Source: Lachnospiraceae bacterium
GTDB lineage: Bacteria; Bacillota; Clostridia; Lachnospirales; Lachnospiraceae
Direction: 5' to 3'
Assembly (NCBI GenBank): GCA_017441585.1
Contig: JAFRWW010000036.1
Location: 1-57,560 of the forward strand
DNA length: 57,560 nucleotides
The stretch's first letter is position 1. Every line of letters starts with the position of its first letter. Below, one piece after another: positions 1 through 7,376 of the stretch. The notes beneath the pieces were generated by a model. The model was given only the letters and a program-made list of their open reading frames with translations, searched no databases and was not told where the DNA came from. A program made the translations under genes and the position numbers.

Positions 1-13
1 ACTCTCGTAAAAA
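1..13 (-). rRNA. 16S rRNA, extreme 5' end (partial)
   Basis: Read on the minus strand the window ends in TTTTTTTACGAGAGT, which matches the usual start of clostridial 16S rRNA (…GAGTTTGATC…GGCTCAG) up to the window edge. Only about a dozen bases are present, so the call leans on the promoter, boxA and leader found just upstream. The exact mature 5' end cannot be set from this fragment. The body of the gene would lie to the left of base 1. Confidence 0.7.
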
Positions 14-240
14 AAGTTTGAAGAATCTGCTCAAGTCGAACATCCAGCTAATTGCTGCATATCCATTTACTTGGTTTGGTTCTTCTGAAATTCAAATTTT
101 CCAGCTTTTTCGAAGAACTCAAAGATGCTTCGCATCTTTTTCGTCTATACTTCTCAAAAGCTTCGTGAACTTTCAGGTTTGGAATGCTGTTTATTTGTCA
201 AAGTACAAAGTTTTAAAATGCCACCGCCGTGAGCGGCGAC
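14..240 (-). promoter_or_regulatory. rRNA operon leader with boxA and processing hairpins
   Basis: This 227-base stretch has no convincing gene. On the minus strand it carries TGTACTTTGACA (196-207), close to the boxA antitermination element, and several short hairpins, such as AAGATGC-GAA-GCATCTT near 124-140 and CGCCG-CTCA-CGGCG near 222-236. The layout promoter, hairpin, boxA, hairpins, 16S start is that of a ribosomal RNA leader. The 76-residue plus-strand reading frame here has no ribosome site and no recognisable domain and is not called. Confidence 0.7.
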
Positions 241-246
241 TTGAAT

Positions 247-300
247 AGACTATCAAAATTCATCACCTTTGTCAACAACTTTTTTTATTTTTTTTCAAAA
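247..300 (-). promoter_or_regulatory. rRNA promoter with A/T-rich UP element
   Basis: Minus strand: -35 TTGACA (275-270), 17-base spacer, -10 TAGTCT (252-247). Immediately upstream are long A and T tracts (about 276-310), as in an UP element that binds the RNA polymerase alpha subunits. A consensus -35, ideal spacing and UP element fit a very strong rRNA promoter directed toward the 16S gene at the left edge. Confidence 0.75.
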
Positions 301-327
301 AATTTTTAAAACGCTTAAAATCCCCTG

Positions 328-358
328 ATAAAAAAGCCCGAATAAAGCACTTATCGGC
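328..358 (-). terminator. Probable terminator of the lipoprotein gene
   Basis: On the minus strand an imperfect hairpin (GCCGATAAG…TTTATTCGGGC) is followed by TTTTTTAT. It lies 20 bases beyond the lipoprotein stop codon and before the rRNA promoter, and would shield the latter from read-through. The stem is imperfect, so confidence is moderate. Confidence 0.5.
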
Positions 359-378
359 ACCGTAACACCCTTTTGCAC

Positions 379-1140
379 TCACTCCATGCTTATCACGGCT
401 TCCCCGCCGTTATATTTTGCCAGAAGCTTAAGGTTTGAGAGCTCATTTTCATATCCGGGATCCGTTTCCAAAACCACCACCGCATCCATGGTAGCTCCGC
501 CGGCAATAGTCTCATCCACCGTCGCCAGGTCATTCAGCAATATGGTAGTCAGGGCGTTCTTCCTTTCGGAATCATTTACCACCACGCGATAAAAGGCATC
601 CTGAGAAATAAAATCACATTCCTTACTCTCACCGGTTGTATTGGTTATATCAAAATGGAACACGATAAGCTGTTTGCCCATGGTGGCTTCCATGGCAAAA
701 AAGTTGGATGAAGAACCGTCATGAGGATAGGCGTCACACACCTCATATCCTTTATATTTCACCTCGAAGCCCTCCTGACCGTAAACTGCAGCCAGGTTCT
801 GCTCAGAGCTGGGCGCATAAGGTTCCTTAGCCTCCCCGTTCCTGGACTTATGGGAAGAATTACCCGAAGGTGTGTCTTCCTTTTCAGGCTTTTTTGCATT
901 CATTTCCCTGATGGCATCCACTCTGGCCTGAAGTTCCCTTGCCATAGAAGTATCCACGACATTTGACTGATGATCCTTGTCATACTTAAGGAGCATATCG
1001 GCACAATAACCCGCTATCTGCTCCTCCTCGCTCTGGGTAAGATTAAAATCACCCACGGCATCGGCGCAGCCTGAGGTTATAAACATAAAAGCAAGAAAAG
1101 TTGAAAATAAGATATATTTTTTCAAAGGATGTAAATTCAT
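379..1140 (-). CDS. Secreted lipoprotein of unknown function, DUF4352-like C-terminus
   Basis: 253 residues. The N-terminus (MNLHPLKKYILFSTFLAFMF…) is a lipoprotein signal peptide ending in ITSGC, so the mature protein should be lipid-anchored on the outer face of the membrane. The middle (about residues 50-110) is charged and low in complexity. The last 120 residues form a beta-rich segment resembling the DUF4352 immunoglobulin-like fold (a 'FHFDITNTTGE' strand followed by an extended hydrophobic pattern); this is a family-level guess. The start at 1140 is chosen because AAGGAG lies 10 bases upstream. A longer open frame to 1242 only translates an intergenic palindromic repeat (the tell-tale HSERSEES string) and is not real coding sequence. 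No functional partner is evident next to it. Confidence 0.75.
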   Translation of the reverse strand: MNLHPLKKYILFSTFLAFMFITSGCADAVGDFNLTQSEEEQIAGYCADMLLKYDKDHQSNVVDTSMARELQARVDAIREMNAKKPEKEDTPSGNSSHKSRNGEAKEPYAPSSEQNLAAVYGQEGFEVKYKGYEVCDAYPHDGSSSNFFAMEATMGKQLIVFHFDITNTTGESKECDFISQDAFYRVVVNDSERKNALTTILLNDLATVDETIAGGATMDAVVVLETDPGYENELSNLKLLAKYNGGEAVISME

Positions 1141-1155
1141 TATATGCCAACTCCT

Positions 1156-1230
1156 TAAAGATTCTTCGCTTCGCTCAGAATGACAGTGGGGAAAGCGCTC
1201 AGAATGACAGCAGAGAAAACGCTCAGAATG
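1156..1230. repeat. Dispersed palindromic repeat, copy 1 (rearranged)
   Basis: Contains AAAGATTCTTCGCTTCGCTC then AGAATGACAG, followed by two truncated repetitions of GCTCAGAATG. The same family recurs in this window at 3211-3257, 11160-11236 and 37719-37803. In one minus-strand frame it reads as HSERSEES, a translated signature of this intergenic repeat. It sits between the HAD gene and the lipoprotein gene. Confidence 0.7.
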
Positions 1231-1242
1231 CCCCTTATCCAT

Positions 1243-1641
1243 TCATCGCCTGCAACGGTCCCTCTCACAGATTTCCTCCAGCTCCTCCGGAGTATGAGAA
1301 AGAAACTCCGTGGGACGGATCGACCTGTCATCCACATAAAAGCCCTTGTGTCCGGGCCAGAGTTTGCCGAAGACTATCTCATCATAAGGGATATCCCATT
1401 TCTCAAGCCACCTGAAAAGCACCGGCGCGGTATTTTTATTGATAAGTCCGATATTCCCGCCAAAGGAATTCATGTTACGCGAAGTGTAAAGGATGATCTT
1501 TGCCCCCTGCGCCCTGCACTCCCTGAGTTTTTCCACCATTTCAGGGTAGGGCACCAGATCCTCATACTTCTCTTCTTTCTTTTTTATGGGGCAAAGCGTC
1601 CCGTCTATGTCAAAAACAAGGGAATAATCCTTATACATCAT
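1243..1641 (-). CDS. Small HAD-superfamily phosphatase
   Basis: 132 residues. Near the N-terminus is the HAD motif I, FDIDGTLCP, with the nucleophile and acid/base aspartates two residues apart. Motif II is the threonine/serine of ILYTSRN at about residue 53, and the acidic motif is FYVDDRS at about residue 103. The short cap-less form resembles the HAD phosphatases found in capsular-polysaccharide gene clusters, but the substrate cannot be told. The ATG at 1641 overlaps the hydrogenase stop by one base (TGATG), with GAGG just upstream, so translation is coupled to the hydrogenase gene. A TTG three bases earlier is possible but less likely. Confidence 0.8.
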   Translation of the reverse strand: MMYKDYSLVFDIDGTLCPIKKKEEKYEDLVPYPEMVEKLRECRAQGAKIILYTSRNMNSFGGNIGLINKNTAPVLFRWLEKWDIPYDEIVFGKLWPGHKGFYVDDRSIRPTEFLSHTPEELEEICERDRCRR

Positions 1642-3146
1642 CAATCCTCATCCAGTTTCTTTAATACATCCTCAGTGGGTATCGCAGCCTTTGCATCCTT
1701 CTGGAAGGCCGCCACCTTCTGGGCCGCGGTCTTTATGGCAAGATTGGTGCCTGCACCGGCCACACAGCCACCGGGACATGCCATGCCCTCGATTAGACAG
1801 CCTTTCTTGAGGCCCGCCTTTGCCAGAGTAAGTATCTTCTTACACTCCTCCAGGCTCTCGGCATGCTCTATATTCACCACCACATCGGGATAATAAGTCT
1901 TGATACACTCTTCTATGGCAGATGCCACGCCTCCTGCACAGCCGTAACCCCTGGCGGCTCCGGTGGCGTCGTTAAACTCATCCAGAGGCTCCACCGTTGC
2001 GGGGTCTATGCCCTTTGCATCAAAGATACCCAGCAGTTCCTCAAAGGTGATGACAAAATCCACATCCGAACGAACCGTCCTGCGGCTTGCCTCCAGTTTC
2101 TTGGAAGCGCAGGGTCCTATAAACACTATTCCCGCGTCGGGGAATTCTTTCTTGATTATCCTGGCCGTGGCCACCATGGGAGTCAGTTCTCTGGATATGC
2201 TGGATATGGTCTCGGGGAAGAAAAGCTTCGCCAGAAATGACCAGCTGGGACAGCAGGATGTCAGCAGGAAGGGAAGCTCACCCGTGGCCACTTTTTCCAC
2301 ATAATGCTTGGCCTCAGCCATACAGCCTATATCCGCTCCTATGGCCACCTCATACACGTCAAAGAATCCCAGCTGCTTAAGCGCTGTCTTTATCTGTGCC
2401 GGAGTGGCATCGCCGAACTGTCCCGCAAAGGCAGGAGCCACCTCGGCTATTATCTTTCTGCCGGACTGCATGGCACGGATCAGCTGGAATATCTGTGACT
2501 TGTCCGCAATGGCGCCAAAGGGACAATGCACCATACACTGTCCGCAGGATACGCAGGCCGTCCTGTCTATATCTGCCCTGCCCAGCTCATCGCTGACTAT
2601 GGCTCCCACGCCGCAGGCGTCCGCACACGGACGGCGCTTATGGGATATGGCATCATAAGGGCACACATCATGACATTTGCCACACTTTATACACTTATCC
2701 TGATCGATGTGGCTCTTACCGTTTACCATGGAGATGGCGCCGCGGGGGCAGATCTCCACACAGGGATGGGCTACGCAGCCCATGCACTGATCGGATACTA
2801 TATACATATTTTCGGGACAGGCATTACATGCGGAAGGTATCACCTGCATAAGAGGCGGCTCATAATACTTCTCGGCCACATTGGACTCTTCCACACCCTG
2901 ACTCACATGCACCGGCTGGTTCTCGGGACGAAGGCTCATGCCCAAAGCCAGTCTGGCCCTCTCACGGACCACCGCTCTCTCACGATAGATATTTTCCCAG
3001 CTCTCAGGGGAATCCATATTGCAAAGCTTATAAGGAAGCGCTTCCATATCATCCACCAGATTGGTGGAAGTATAAGCCAGCTCTGCAATAGCCTTAAACA
3101 CCTTATGTCTGTTACGTCTTACGGTTGTATCTAATCCTCTCTCCAT
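1641..3146 (-). CDS. [FeFe]-hydrogenase, monomeric, ferredoxin-like N-terminus (group B type)
   Basis: 501 residues. Residues about 90-220 hold four-cysteine iron-sulfur motifs (CMGCVAHPCVEICP, CIKCGKCHDVCP, CVSCGQCMVHCP). The C-terminal half carries the three H-cluster signatures: L1 TSCCPSW, L2 FIGPCASKKLE and L3 MACPGGCVAGAG. The L2 form GPC instead of MPC and L3 with GAG instead of GGG match what is known of group B enzymes, common in anaerobic Clostridia, rather than the well-studied group A bifurcating enzymes. It would oxidise or evolve hydrogen using ferredoxin in the cytoplasm. The start at 3146 is set by AAGGGGGT six bases upstream; a 25-residue upstream extension lacks a ribosome site. 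It is cotranscribed with the HAD gene. No HydE/F/G maturases lie in this window. Confidence 0.88.
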   Translation of the reverse strand: MERGLDTTVRRNRHKVFKAIAELAYTSTNLVDDMEALPYKLCNMDSPESWENIYRERAVVRERARLALGMSLRPENQPVHVSQGVEESNVAEKYYEPPLMQVIPSACNACPENMYIVSDQCMGCVAHPCVEICPRGAISMVNGKSHIDQDKCIKCGKCHDVCPYDAISHKRRPCADACGVGAIVSDELGRADIDRTACVSCGQCMVHCPFGAIADKSQIFQLIRAMQSGRKIIAEVAPAFAGQFGDATPAQIKTALKQLGFFDVYEVAIGADIGCMAEAKHYVEKVATGELPFLLTSCCPSWSFLAKLFFPETISSISRELTPMVATARIIKKEFPDAGIVFIGPCASKKLEASRRTVRSDVDFVITFEELLGIFDAKGIDPATVEPLDEFNDATGAARGYGCAGGVASAIEECIKTYYPDVVVNIEHAESLEECKKILTLAKAGLKKGCLIEGMACPGGCVAGAGTNLAIKTAAQKVAAFQKDAKAAIPTEDVLKKLDED

Positions 3147-3210
3147 ATGTACCCCCTTTGTATCATTCCTGTCATTAAACTTCTTATCATCCCCACACCA
3201 GGAAGAATAA

Positions 3211-3257
3211 GATCCAAACAAAGATCCTTCATCCGATATTTCTCAGGATGACAGAAT
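3211..3257. repeat. Dispersed palindromic repeat, copy 2 (partial)
   Basis: AAAGATCCTTCATCC…TTTCTCAGGATGACAG matches the arms of the repeat seen complete at 37719-37803. Only part of the palindrome is present. It lies in the leader between the hydrogenase promoter and start codon, so it would be transcribed in the 5' untranslated region. Confidence 0.6.
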
Positions 3258-3282
3258 ATGCACCAATGACGCATACTCAATA

Positions 3283-3311
3283 ATTATACCATAAAAAAAG
3301 AGTGTGGAAAA
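3283..3311 (-). promoter_or_regulatory. Extended -10 promoter of the hydrogenase gene
   Basis: On the minus strand TGGTATAAT (TATAAT at 3288-3283) forms an extended -10 element. The -35 region is poor and overlaps the U-tract and stem of the upstream gene's terminator. The transcript would start near 3276 and carry a leader of about 130 bases. Confidence 0.5.
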
Positions 3312-3333
3312 GATATAATCCTCTCCACACTCA
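3292..3333 (-). terminator. Intrinsic terminator of the ABC exporter operon
   Basis: Minus strand: GAGTGTGGA, a loop, TCCACACTC, then TTTTTTTA. The nine-base perfect stem and seven-base U-tract lie about 40 bases beyond the permease stop codon. It is a clear rho-independent terminator and immediately precedes the hydrogenase -10 element. Confidence 0.85.
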
Positions 3334-3374
3334 TTCGGGATCCTGCAGTAAAGCTCAGTTGAAACTAAATTATC

Positions 3375-5492
3375 TTATCTCTTTCTTCTCCTGTTCCAGA
3401 CAAAGATACCCGCCAGCATGATCAAAAGGGGAACCACTCCCACCACGATTATGGCCAGCATCAGTGTAGTGGAATCCGGAACCACTATTTTTTCCGACTC
3501 ATAGCTCTTTGCCGGAATGGCGATAGTGCTTTCTTTTTCTCCCACCATCTGTGTGATCCCTTTGGCCACCAGCGCCGAGTTCGCGCCGCTCACCATGGAA
3601 TCCACCGAGTCATCCAGAATGGATTCGGAAGTAAAATACAGCAATGAAGTCTTCTTCCCATCCTGCTCATCTTCCACCATAAGTCCCAGTTCAAAGGGTC
3701 CGTCCACATCTCCTGCTTCCTTTTCCATGGACTGTGCATTCTGAGTATCAGTCTTAAGATATGCCGTATCCGTGGTGGACAAAAGCTTTGTCACGCTGCG
3801 CGCTTCATTGTCCGATACTCCAAAGGTTGCTCCCTGTGCGTAGGGCATCAGCACCAGCCTGTTTGAAGACATGAGATCCGAAGTGATCATGGATGCTCCA
3901 AGCTGGGGCAACAGATTGACGGGACTCTGATAATAATGCTCGGGATCTCCCTCGATCACGATACCGCCCACGGTATCCACGCCATAACTCTCCATTATAC
4001 CGTTAAAGTTAGTCATCGACTCGGGAGAATATGAGGAAACGATGAGGGCACTGTGACCTCTGCTCAGATAATCCTCCACCTTGGCCACATCATCCGCAGT
4101 ATAATCCACTGTAGGAGCAAGGATAAACACTGCTCCGGCCTCATCCTCGATGCTGTCGGTATTCATGAGGTTTAAGGTCCTCACATCTATATTTGCCTTT
4201 TCCACCAGCTGGGTCAGATGGTCGGAAAGCTTAAGTTCATTATGTCCCTCGATCACATACACATAAGGCATGTCACCGCTGAGCACATAATCCAGGGCGC
4301 TGGTGATCTGTCCCTCCGCATCAATTCCCGTAACCTTCTGGGAATAAGTCTGATAATCAATGGTAGTCTCATAAAGACTGTTGTAATCCACATATTTTGA
4401 ACGAAGATCCGACACTACTATCAAAGAGCCGGGAGTAGCGTTATCCACCCCATACTGAGTGGCAAAATCGGGAGCGGCCGATATATCCTTATATTCAGTC
4501 TTAATATGTTTTGTAGCCGAAGTATATCTGCCCAGGATCTGCTTTATTGTTTCATCACAGGCATCCTCGGTATTGAGCACATAGATGGTCACATCGGAAT
4601 CGATCCCCTTCAGATAATTCAGGGTGGTGTCGGTGATCTCCGACATCTGATTTTCGGTGACATCTATATTCTTCTTATCATCCGGAATGTGATCCGCCGC
4701 AATATTTATGCCCACCAGAGCTGCCGCCAGGGCTATTACCGCCACATAGGAAAAGACATAAGTCTTTATGGTATCCTTATGCACCTCATATCTTCTCTTG
4801 GTCACGGTGACAAAGGTCAAAAACAGCATGAACACGATCACGGACAGATAATATATTATGGCAGGGACATCGATTATACCCTGCATCATATTATCCATGG
4901 GTGAGGCTATGTCAAAGGCGGTCAACACCTTAGTCACATTATTGCCTGACTGGGATATGATAGCCTTTATGCCGGCCATGAGGTAGCCCAAAAGCAGGGT
5001 GCCGAAGGTTCCCACTGCGGCGATGATCAGATTCTCCGTCAGTGATGACATGAAAAGTCCGATGGATATGCATGCACTTCCGAAAAGGAAATACGCCAGG
5101 ATGGAAACATAGGATTCCGCCATGGGCACCTTGCCGTAAATACTAAGCACCAGAGGGTATGCGCAAAGCACCAGAACAGGCAGTAAGAATACACTGACCA
5201 TTCCGAAATATTTGCCCAGGATAATTCCCGCAGGGGACACCGGTGAAGTAAACAAAAGCTGGTCCGTCCTCTGTCGCCTCTCCTGTGCCATGGACCTCAT
5301 GGTGAGGACGGGAGTCACGATCAGAAATACAAAGATCACGGACTGCACCGTATAGGCCACCCTGGGCTCTCCCATATACAGATGGTAAGCCACAAAATAT
5401 ATTCCGAGAAAGAAAAGATTTACGGCCACGAACAAAGGTCCCGTGACTGTGTTCATATAACTTTTGAATTCACGCTTAAATATGGCAAGCAT
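3375..5492 (-). CDS. ABC-2 permease fused to a GldG-like periplasmic domain
   Basis: 705 residues. Residues 1-245 form an ABC-2 type membrane domain with about six helices (opening MLAIFKREFKSYMNTVTGP). After a seventh helix near 245-265 comes a roughly 400-residue extracytoplasmic region of the ABC_transp_aux/GldG kind (for example the IDSDVTIYVLNT strand and the VEDYLSRGHSALIVSS segment). A final helix at about 680-698 is followed by WNRRRKR. In Bacteroidetes GldF and GldG are separate proteins; here they are one chain. Its start overlaps the stop of the ATPase gene by one base (TGATG), so the two are made together. The substrate is unknown; in Firmicutes such systems are often simply annotated as Gld-like exporters, with no gliding implied. 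Confidence 0.85.
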   Translation of the reverse strand: MLAIFKREFKSYMNTVTGPLFVAVNLFFLGIYFVAYHLYMGEPRVAYTVQSVIFVFLIVTPVLTMRSMAQERRQRTDQLLFTSPVSPAGIILGKYFGMVSVFLLPVLVLCAYPLVLSIYGKVPMAESYVSILAYFLFGSACISIGLFMSSLTENLIIAAVGTFGTLLLGYLMAGIKAIISQSGNNVTKVLTAFDIASPMDNMMQGIIDVPAIIYYLSVIVFMLFLTFVTVTKRRYEVHKDTIKTYVFSYVAVIALAAALVGINIAADHIPDDKKNIDVTENQMSEITDTTLNYLKGIDSDVTIYVLNTEDACDETIKQILGRYTSATKHIKTEYKDISAAPDFATQYGVDNATPGSLIVVSDLRSKYVDYNSLYETTIDYQTYSQKVTGIDAEGQITSALDYVLSGDMPYVYVIEGHNELKLSDHLTQLVEKANIDVRTLNLMNTDSIEDEAGAVFILAPTVDYTADDVAKVEDYLSRGHSALIVSSYSPESMTNFNGIMESYGVDTVGGIVIEGDPEHYYQSPVNLLPQLGASMITSDLMSSNRLVLMPYAQGATFGVSDNEARSVTKLLSTTDTAYLKTDTQNAQSMEKEAGDVDGPFELGLMVEDEQDGKKTSLLYFTSESILDDSVDSMVSGANSALVAKGITQMVGEKESTIAIPAKSYESEKIVVPDSTTLMLAIIVVGVVPLLIMLAGIFVWNRRRKR

Positions 5493-6577
5493 CAGTCACT
5501 CACCTCCTCATCATTATCCGCGCCATCTTCGGCGGTTGTCTCCTTATCTTCATCCACCCCTTCTTCGGCGGATATTACCTCATCAGCGACTGACTCACTG
5601 TCCTTATCTTTTGCTTCGGTATCTGATATTTCTTCCGGCTCCTTTTCCGTGAGTTCTATAAATACATCCTCCAGGCTCATATGGCTCACGGACAGTTCCA
5701 TAAGGGGAAGGCGCGCATCGCAAAGCGCATAGAACAGCTCCTCCCTTATATCCTTATCTTCATCCATTGATACACAGGCAGAGGCCGTCTTTGCCTCCTT
5801 ATCGGATTTAAGATCCTTTATCTGCTCATCCTCTATGCCCAGACTCTTAAGTGCACCCTGTAGCTTCTTTTCATCTCCCTTTACGGTCAGCTTCAGTTCA
5901 TGGCTCTTTTTGCTCATGCTCTCCAGTTCTTCGGGACTGCCTCCCGCCACCAGCTTACCCTTGGAGATGATCAGGATCTCATCACACACAGCCTGAACCT
6001 CAGACAGAATATGGGATGAAAGTATCACCGCGTGCTCCTTTCGAAGAGATGATATAAGAGACCTTATCTCTATTATCTGTCTGGGATCGAGTCCTACCGT
6101 GGGCTCATCGAGGATCACGATATCGGGATCTCCCGTGAGGGCGCAGGCCAGACCCACTCTCTGCTTATATCCCTTTGACAGATTCTTTATCAGCCTGTCT
6201 GCCACATCCTCAACGGACGCCAGTGCCATCACCCGTTCGGCTTCCGCCGTCGCTTCTTTCCCCTTCTTGTGACGAAGCTGTGCGGCAAATACCAGATACT
6301 CCCGCACCGTCATATCGGGATAAAGGGCCGGAATCTCAGGCAGATACCCGATATGTTCCTTAGCCTTCTCAGGCTTTTTCATGATATCCTCTCCATCCAC
6401 ATATACCTTTCCCTTTGTGGAAGAAAGATAACCGGTGATGATATTCATAGTGGTGGACTTACCGGCGCCGTTTACGCCCAGCAGTCCATAGACCTTTCCC
6501 TTTTCCACCGTGAAGCTCAAGTCATCCACGGCGGTATGCGAACCATATCGCTTTGTGAGATTTTCTACTTTGATCAT
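5492..6577 (-). CDS. ABC transporter ATP-binding protein (GldA-like) with long acidic tail
   Basis: 361 residues. Walker A GVNGAGKST (34-42), signature LSKGYKQR (133-140), Walker B DIVILDEP (152-159), followed by a typical H-loop in ILSSHILSE. Residues 1-225 are a standard ABC ATPase of the drug/GldA type; 225-310 form a small C-terminal domain. The last 50 residues are almost wholly Glu, Asp, Ala, Ser and Val and look disordered; such a tail is unusual for this family. It energises the permease encoded directly downstream. The start ATG follows GAAAGGAAATACAG. Confidence 0.92.
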   Translation of the reverse strand: MIKVENLTKRYGSHTAVDDLSFTVEKGKVYGLLGVNGAGKSTTMNIITGYLSSTKGKVYVDGEDIMKKPEKAKEHIGYLPEIPALYPDMTVREYLVFAAQLRHKKGKEATAEAERVMALASVEDVADRLIKNLSKGYKQRVGLACALTGDPDIVILDEPTVGLDPRQIIEIRSLISSLRKEHAVILSSHILSEVQAVCDEILIISKGKLVAGGSPEELESMSKKSHELKLTVKGDEKKLQGALKSLGIEDEQIKDLKSDKEAKTASACVSMDEDKDIREELFYALCDARLPLMELSVSHMSLEDVFIELTEKEPEEISDTEAKDKDSESVADEVISAEEGVDEDKETTAEDGADNDEEVSD

Positions 6578-6689
6578 CTGTATTTCCTTTCAAGCAGGCT
6601 TAATGCCTTTTATATTTATTCACAAACGTCGAACAGTCTATCACTCTTTTGTTAAAAAAGTGTGAACGCTACTTTTAACGGTCTGAGCA

Positions 6690-6720
6690 ATAAAACGGAG
6701 ACGGCCAGATCACCGTCTCC
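6690..6720 (-). terminator. Intrinsic terminator of nrdDG
   Basis: Minus strand: GGAGACGG, short loop, CCGTCTCC, then GTTTTATT. It lies about 45 bases past the nrdG stop codon and upstream of the ABC ATPase gene. The stem is eight perfect G/C-rich pairs. Confidence 0.85.
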
Positions 6721-6762
6721 TTTGTACGTCCCCCATATAAATACTTAAATGATCACCCGTTC

Positions 6763-7347
6763 CTATGCAGTGCAGGCACAGTTTGCTTTTAAGGTCCACG
6801 CAGCCTCATCATAAATCTTGCTGGGAGCCTGATCCTCCACCTTATAATAATCAGGGCAGTGTATCACCGGCTCCTGTGCGGGCATTTTTAAAGACGCCTG
6901 GACGTCTATCACACGCTGGTTGGAAGAACCCTTCCACATAAGGGTCACATCCCTTTTTTCGATCTCGAACTCGCCGTCCACCAGCACATCCACATATTTC
7001 ATCACGGGAAGATTTATCACTTCATCCCAGACAGAACCGGTATACATCCATATGGTCTTATCGGGATACTTCTCCTTTATTTCCTGTGCCAGTTCGGTTA
7101 TGCCGTCCACATTTGCATAATGGAGCGGATCTCCGCCGGTAAAGGTGATCCCTGATATATAGCACTTATCCAGCTGATCGAATATCTCCTGCTTTGCAGC
7201 CTCATCAAAAGGTATCCCGCCGTTGGGATCCCAGGTCTGGGGATTGTGGCACTCCTTGCAGCAGTGTGCGCAGCCTGCCACCCAAAGGCATACGCGCAGA
7301 CCATCCCCGTTTTTCATATCATCCTTTGTTATATTATGGTATCGCAT
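6763..7347 (-). CDS. nrdG: Anaerobic ribonucleotide reductase activating protein
   Basis: 194 residues. A radical-SAM activase that installs the glycyl radical on NrdD. The iron-sulfur motif C26-x3-C30-x2-C33 (within GCAHCCKECHN) binds the 4Fe-4S cluster and S-adenosylmethionine. The FTGGDPLHY segment (about residue 70) is the SAM-binding GGE-like motif, here GGD. Length and order match nrdG; the last 40 residues, ending in NCACTA, are somewhat longer than in the short E. coli form. It follows nrdD after 29 bases and is cotranscribed with it. The start ATG lies behind AAGGAG at a rather long spacing. Confidence 0.93.
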   Translation of the reverse strand: MRYHNITKDDMKNGDGLRVCLWVAGCAHCCKECHNPQTWDPNGGIPFDEAAKQEIFDQLDKCYISGITFTGGDPLHYANVDGITELAQEIKEKYPDKTIWMYTGSVWDEVINLPVMKYVDVLVDGEFEIEKRDVTLMWKGSSNQRVIDVQASLKMPAQEPVIHCPDYYKVEDQAPSKIYDEAAWTLKANCACTA

Positions 7348-7376
7348 TTGAACCCCGTTTACTCCTTAGTCAAAGA

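Noticed and set aside
18..248. 76-residue plus-strand frame at the left edge
   Set aside because: It lies in the rRNA leader, has no ribosome site and no recognisable domain.
1141..1242. N-terminal extension of the lipoprotein gene
   Set aside because: The extra 34 residues are translated palindromic repeat (HSERSEES), and the real start has a ribosome site and a clean signal peptide.
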